From Fulvia fulva (Eukaryota; Ascomycota; Dothideomycetes; Mycosphaerellales; Mycosphaerellaceae): a DNA stretch of 64,000 bases. The position numbers and the translations under genes were made by a program. The notes under the pieces are model-generated. The model searched no databases, was not told the DNA's origin, and saw nothing but the letters and a program-made list of their open reading frames with translations. Below, piece after piece: positions 58,891 through 64,000 of this stretch; positions within the stretch are counted from its first letter, which is position 1; each line of letters starts with the position of its first letter. The stretch lies in NCBI RefSeq assembly GCF_020509005.1, contig NC_063023.1, forward strand, positions 1,054,001 through 1,118,000, in the 5' to 3' direction.

Positions 58891-59559
58891 GACTACGGCA
58901 TCGTCCGCTTCACAGTCCCCGACACCTCCATCTCGTCCAGCGAAAGGGCTCTCTACACCCTACCCGGCAAGGAAAGTGTCCATGACACCCGCGTCAAGCT
59001 CCACGACTTCACCTCGGCACATGTCCGATCAGAGAATGCAGTCCTGGCCGGTCGTACAGGTCTCGACAGACAAGGCTTCGCATACGTCAAATACACCTCC
59101 TCACTTCATTACGATGATTGGTGTAAGGGAAGCAATATCGAAGGCTTCTATGTGCCGGAAACTGAAGACCTTGGCAGAGCCGTGACGGGGTGTAGAAAGG
59201 TTGTGGTGTATTGCGTGTCGTTCAGGAGGAGACTCCCGCAGGAGCAGGGCGTTGAGAAAGTCGAGAGGAGAGGAGGCGAAACTGATGCTATTGGATGTTT
59301 GCCCAGAGATCGATGCTTGAGTGGCAAATTGACGAGTCTCGTCGGATGCGCAATCTTTGACAACTGACAAGCCTGCTAGCGTCCCATAAAGGCCGTCCAG
59401 CGTGACCCGATAGTGCTCTGCGACTCGCGGACCAACGACGCCAACGAACTCGCACAAGTCGATTTCCGTGCTCTCGGCGAGATGACCGAGTCGCACGACT
59501 ACTCTATGCAAGCGTCGAGGGGTCTGCCACCGAAAGACCCAGAGCAGCAGAAGTGGTGA
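58891..59559 (+). pseudogene. Truncated CmcJ/NvfI-family protein
   Basis: The segment YTLPGKESVHDTRVKLHDF, then GLDRQGFAYVKYTSSLHYDDWC, FYVPETEDLGRAVTGCRKVVVYCVSFRR follows the CmcJ family (fungal non-heme oxygenase/hydroxylase-like proteins). The family's later part, IKAVQRDPIVLCDSRTND to EQQKW, is in another frame after a stop at 59367. The conserved middle 'VHxDQ' region is missing, and the protein stops at the Trp (59554-59556) that normally starts the WYYF motif. The open frame extends upstream to 58543 without family resemblance. An unrecognised intron could explain the frame change but not the missing C-terminus. Confidence 0.55.
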
Positions 59560-59575
59560 GCGATTTCTCAAGAAG

Positions 59576-60280
59576 TATGGCAGTGGTGTCGGACCCAGCG
59601 GCCACATTACTCACTCCCCATGCCGTCAAGGCGAAGGGTGGTATACTCGCGTCTTTCCGAATGATGTCTCTGAATCGCGAGAGGTAGTCATTCCTGTTCA
59701 GAGACGATGCCTGCTCTCTCTCCCAATCTCCTGCCTCCTCTGCTTCAACACGTTCCCGAGCTCTTCCGTGGGCGAAGAAGACGACTGGATTCGTGGTAGC
59801 AGGACGTAGCCATTGTACGACAGGATGCTTCGACCAGATCCACTCGATCCAGGTGATTGGTGTGATGGGAGAGACTTGGTCGAAATACCGCTTGTTGTTG
59901 GCAGCGATGTTGCTGACGTCAGCACCTTGGTCCAGAAAACCGAATCTCCTGGAGAAAGTCATCTCTCCCATGACATCGAACGCCAGATACTGCAGCCAAT
60001 CGCCCAGATCGCAGGAGATGGCAGGCTGGACAAATAGCTCTCGCAGCTGATGCAAGAAGACTGCAATGGCCTTGCCCACGAGATGCTCGAAGGTTACAAC
60101 ATTGCTCATCGAGTACAGCGATGCGATCGGTTTTCGAAGAGGACGATGCAGCTTCGCATTCTGAGTGGCGAAAATGGTCGGCACCGGCTTGCCCTTCGCA
60201 TACAGAAGCAATGCTCGATAGAAGTCCGACTTGACGAAAGTGCCGCTCATATCATAGATGCGCTTGATTTCTGCCGGATC
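59576..60280 (-). pseudogene. Internal fragment of a cytochrome P450
   Basis: About 235 residues, from DPAEIKRIYDMSGTFVKSD through LHRPLRKPIASLYSMSNVV (C-helix region), FDVMGEMTFSRRFGFLDQG and FALTAWGVSNVAAGSDTTAI, the I-helix oxygen-binding motif. Similarity stops abruptly after GSDTTAI. The ExxR, PERF and heme-binding Cys regions are absent, as is the N-terminal membrane anchor. It belongs to the pisatin-demethylase-like fungal P450s. The upstream end lies 11 bp from the first alignable codon of a divergently oriented MFS gene, so both genes have lost their 5' parts at one breakpoint. Confidence 0.75.
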
Positions 60281-60291
60281 CTACCTTGCAG

Positions 60292-61811
60292 CGGCTTCAA
60301 GATGCTGGCTGGTACGGGTCAGCATATCTCATGACGACCTGCGGTGGGTTTCGATGTCATCTGCAAGATTCCCCAGTATGCTGATCTTTCGCAGGCTTCC
60401 AGCTCTTCTTTGGTAAAGTCTACTCCTCCTATTCCCACAAATGGGTCTTCCTATACGCATTCGCCTTGTTTAAGATCGGCCCCTTACTATGCGGCGCCGC
60501 CAACAGCTCGGCCATGTTCATCATCGGGCGAGCAATTGCTGGAGCTGGAGGCGCTGGCATCCTTTCGGGAGCATTCATCATCATTTCGGAGGCAGTCTCG
60601 CTCGAGAGAAGAGCAAACTTCTCAGCTTTGATCTGGGCTATGTATGGCCTTGCATCATGCTCGGGACCTCTGGTCGGCGGTGTCTTCACAGAACGAGTGA
60701 CGTGGAGATGGTGCTTCTATCTGAATTTGCCAGTCGGAGCGCTGACTGCTGTCGTTGTAATCTTCTTTCTGGAGAGCTATCGGCCTTCGACATCCGTGCG
60801 GAGCTTGTCATTGCGGAAGAAACTGCTGGACTTGGATCCGCTCGGCAGCACATTGTTCATCAGCGCCGTGATCTGTCTCTTGCTCGCATTACAGTATGCT
60901 GGCACCACATGGGCTTGGGATAGCGGCCGGATCGTCGCTCTTCTGATGCTCTTCGGCTTCCTTCTGATCCTGTTCGGGTTTCTCCAAGCCAGTCTTGGTG
61001 ATAATGCAACCTGGCCCAAACAGGTTGCGACCCAGCGGAGCATGTTCTTCGGCTCCATTTTCTCCTTCTGCATGGGCGCTAGCTACTTGATCTTCGCCTT
61101 CTATATGTAAGCTTACTCCGTTCCTGGTCGCTTAAGAGTACACTAACAAGTCACAGACCATACTATCTGCAAGGCATCAAGAACCTCAACCCACTCCTCG
61201 CCGGTGTTGGCGTCCTTCCTCTCATCCTCGGTCAAGTTGGTGCGAACCTACTCGGTGGAGTCCTCGTTACGCGAATCGGCTACTACGTCCCGTTCATGTG
61301 GCTTTCAGTCGTTTTCATGGCTGTTGGCTCGGGCCTCCTCACGACTTTGACTCGAGATTCCAGCCTAGGCAAATGGGTCGGCTACCAAATCATTGACGGC
61401 GTCGGGATCGGCTTCGGATGGCAGCAAGGTGCCTTGGCAGCTCAGACTGTTCTCGATGCTGTCGATGTGCCGGTTGGGACGGCCATTGCTGTATTCATGC
61501 TTCTTTTTGGTGGAGCGGTCTTCGTGTCTGTGGCGAATAGTGTGTTCACGAATAGTCTTGTGAGGGAATTGACGGCTGCAAGGATCGTAGGGATCGACCC
61601 TGCGACCGTTGTACATTTGGGTGCAACGCAACTGAGGCAGATGGTAAGTGGAGCAGAGCTTGAGGCCGTGCTGGATGGGTACATGGCTGCTTTGACGGAT
61701 GTCTACCGGGTCGCTTTAATCTTGGCGTGCATATCTGCCGTTGGTGTAGTGGGTATGGAGTGGATTGATGTGCGAAAGAAGGGAGTGAAGGTTGCTGGTG
61801 GTGCTGCTTGA
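60292..61811 (+). pseudogene. 5'-truncated MFS drug-efflux (DHA2/14-TMS type) transporter
   Basis: Exons 60292-60343, 60395-61106 and 61157-61811 (introns of 51 and 50 nt) join in frame to 472 residues. It begins mid-protein at DAGWYGSAYLMTTC, which in relatives lies in the second transmembrane segment, and continues through FQLFFGKVYSSYSHKWVFL, GRAIAGAGGAGILSGAF and CSGPLVGGVFTERVTWRWCF (motif C and the following loop). It ends intact at VAGGAA. About the first 70-100 residues and any start codon are missing. Such carriers export toxins or metabolites and often sit in metabolite clusters. The ATG at 60466 could start an N-terminally shortened product, unlikely to be functional. Confidence 0.7.
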
Positions 61812-63187
61812 GCGTTTGGAGTGTACATCTCACATGGAGGGAGTTCTCTGAGTGGGATAGCTTGACACTACGATGCGTTGTGGTACCACGTCCCAATGGT
61901 TACGGAACAGTGTGATCCAGATTGACCTTGCCGGGTGAAACATGGTGCCAGCTGCTGTGGGCGGACCACATCCGTCCAGCTCGAATAGAGTCGTCTCTGT
62001 AAATCATCACCTCGATGATATAAGCGAAGATAGGCTGCTTGGTACAGAATCCTCTCATGTTGCGTTCCTCTGACTCGAGTCAGCTACTATTTCCGTATGT
62101 TCTCAAGCTTTGTTTACTCTTGTTGCATTGTCAAACTCCCCAACGGTCTTTATCCTCTCTTCTAGCACTTCTTGTATGATACGGCTCTTGTCCTTGGGTT
62201 TGGACTACACCACCGTCCAGATAGCAACACCATGTCCTGACTGTTGTGTCCCTACCTGTCGAACATCTCATTTGTTGTCTCTTTTGTCATTCCATTTGTC
62301 CTAATACATCGACAGCCGGTCTGTCCATTTCAACGCCATGCCACCAAAAGCCAAAAGTAACAGGGTTCAAAGGGCCAAAAGCACCAAGAGTCAAAAATGG
62401 AGCGGCGATGTCGATGCCCTGTACGATGGCATATTCATGGCTGTTGAGCCCAACCCGATGCATCGTCGTCTTCTGCTGGTTGCAACGTTTCTTCGCAGAC
62501 CCTTTTTGGAATGATCCTAGGAGGTGTGGTCCTGCAGGTCTGAAGCCGCCTCAGGAGTTCGGGTACAATTTCAAAATAGAAGGGGGTGCTGATGTTCCTG
62601 TCCAAGCTACGAGGCAGGACGACAGATACTTCCACGCGACTACTCATCGTCGTCTTGGAAATGGTGCTATCGTGAAGAGAAGTATAATTGGGGCACGTAT
62701 GTACAGTCGTCCAGGCAGAGTCACGAAGGCGTATAGACCGTGAGGATCTGGTAAGTGAATCGCTTTGATAGACTGCTCTCACTTAGTAACATGCGGTGCG
62801 ATCCCTCACACTTCTCCTCTCTTGGCTCAAATCCTTCCTTCGTTGCTTGTCAGTTGCGGCCAGCGCATGATACCAGTGCTTGCGGCGGTGGCGTTGTATC
62901 GATCCAGGACGCATGTCAATTTCCCAAGGTCGTCAGGGCGTCAAGTGCAAAATGAGTAAGCTCCACTCAATGTTTGTGTTCACCTCTAATCGAACTTGGA
63001 GTCGATCATATGACCCGCTACTGAGGCCGACAGGCAAGAGGTCTTTCTGTTGAAACAAGAAAAAAAAAGAGGTTGTCTTGATCAGACCACCGTAGCACAA
63101 GGCAAAAAAAGTTCGAGCTGAATTGAATGTTGACGACTGCAGTGACTGTTAGACATTGTAGCAAGTAGGGGCTGCTTTGGAGGAGCA
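61812..63187. other. Gene-poor stretch
   Basis: Short plus-strand frames (62110-62743) have no domain. A short poly-A tract lies near 63059-63072. Nothing else was recognised. Confidence 0.4.
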
Positions 63188-63275
63188 CTTACGGATGGGA
63201 TTCGAACCCATGCTCTTTCGAATCACGGAATGTTGTTCAAGGTTTAATACCTTAACGTGACGCCTTAACCGCTCT
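63188..63275 (-). tRNA. tRNA-Leu(AAG)-like sequence with intron; 5' end divergent
   Basis: On the minus strand the D-arm part GCGGTTAAGGC is followed by an anticodon stem TCACG/CGTGA (63256-63260 and 63223-63227), whose loop reads TTAAGG and then an intron of about 20 nt at the usual position 37/38. A short class-II variable arm, a perfect 5-bp T-stem (ATGGG/CCCAT) with loop TTCGAAT, and an acceptor strand CCGTAAG follow. The matching 5' acceptor strand and the first half of the D-stem (expected GGCCGAG) are not found; the sequence there reads GTACACAGAG. It is therefore probably a 5'-truncated tRNA gene copy. Confidence 0.55.
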
Positions 63276-64000
63276 GTGTACTGTTAGCATAAGGGTGTGT
63301 GGTCAAGGGAGTGGGTTGCTACTGACCGGCCACCTCGCCTGATTATGTAAGCAGGTACACCAACCAACATATAATCATTAATGCAGAAGGCCCAGAGTGT
63401 GGACGCTAAGCCCAGAGATCCAATGCAGTATTCGTAGTCGGGAACCACGAAGGCGGTGAGCCATCAATTTGAAAGTGATCTTGTTGAGCTCCAGGATACC
63501 AGAACATTCGCAGATTCAATGTTGATTTCATGGTTCACTCAAATGGGGCCGCCAAGAAAGGATGTGTCTGAAACGGGCGAGCTCTGCTGCTTTTGTGTTG
63601 CCCAGAACCCCAATGGAAACTGCTGGACGGATGCACGAGGGAAGTGGCTCTCCGTGGTGTCCAAAGCTGTAGGTCAGATCACAAGCGCTTCATTCGGTGC
63701 GGGCAATCAAAGTTGTCCGCTTGTCGGATGTTGTGACATCTTGACACGGCGGCTTGATGCAACGACTGTCTGGATGGCATTGAAAGATCGTAGGAGTATC
63801 TTCATCGAATGTCGTGAGGGCTCGTCAAGTGGTGAGTAGGAGCAGCTGCCATCCGTCCATCAGACTTCGTCAATCCGCATGAGGTGCGATCGGCGTCAAG
63901 CGTTGCCGTGTCGAATATTCCGAGATTCACAATAGCAAGGTATGCAGTCCTGGAGTCTAAGAATCTCCAGACCTGGAGATCGTCCAGGAGAGCATATCGC
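63276..64000. other. Window end, no gene supported
   Basis: A 127-codon plus-strand frame (63456-63839) has no recognised domain. It might be an exon of a gene extending beyond the window, but nothing supports it directly. Confidence 0.3.

Noticed and set aside
62246..62743. 165-codon plus-strand frame
   Set aside because: No family resemblance and no neighbouring exon structure; treated as intergenic.

Overview
The window is chromosomal DNA of a filamentous ascomycete, most likely a dothideomycete. Most spliced genes have short GT-AG introns of about 46-75 nt, several with TACTAAC-like branch points, and many fungus-specific families are present (DUF3176 membrane protein, Zn2Cys6 factor, BTB and F-box/2EXR-type proteins). 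Three further introns, 124-151 nt long, are copies of one hairpin-forming family, i.e. introner-like elements (ILEs), which were first described in dothideomycetes. No bacterial, viral, organellar or CRISPR features were seen. Splice models are my own readings of frame and splice-site consensus.

Layout. 0.6-2.0 kb: a Gfd2/YDR514C-like nuclease-fold gene carrying three ILE copies (two used as introns, one inverted inside the last coding exon). 2.9-9.5 kb: a DUF3176 membrane protein, an AAA+ ATPase, a p24 cargo receptor and an unknown gene. 9.9-11.0 kb: three tandem small Cys-rich genes, the third broken. 11.6-12.7 kb: Ski8-like WD40 gene with the fourth ILE. 12.9-20.1 kb: four minus-strand genes of no recognised family, two of which share a repeated WF/HN module. 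20.5-23.7 kb: a monocarboxylate-type MFS transporter and a decayed Zn2Cys6 regulator. 24.5-37 kb: F-box-like proteins, the NatA catalytic subunit Naa10/Ard1, and several coiled-coil, RGG-rich or unknown proteins.

37.7-43.1 kb: a peroxisome-targeted (C-terminal AKL) dimethylglycine/sarcosine oxidase-type flavoprotein followed by a Rieske oxygenase. Together they could remove methyl groups from glycine betaine in successive steps. 43.4-47 kb: a frameshifted BTB gene and three 2EXR/F-box-like genes. 48.4-56.5 kb: SET-domain protein, TRAPPC13-like trafficking subunit, and a DENN-domain Rab regulator with a zinc-binding module.

58.1-61.8 kb looks like the wreck of a secondary-metabolite cluster: the C-terminal half of a methyltransferase, a truncated CmcJ-family protein, the middle of a cytochrome P450 missing both ends, and a DHA-type efflux transporter lacking its N-terminus, with fragments abutting within a few bases. 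The last 2 kb hold little beyond a tRNA-Leu-like sequence with an intron and a divergent 5' end.
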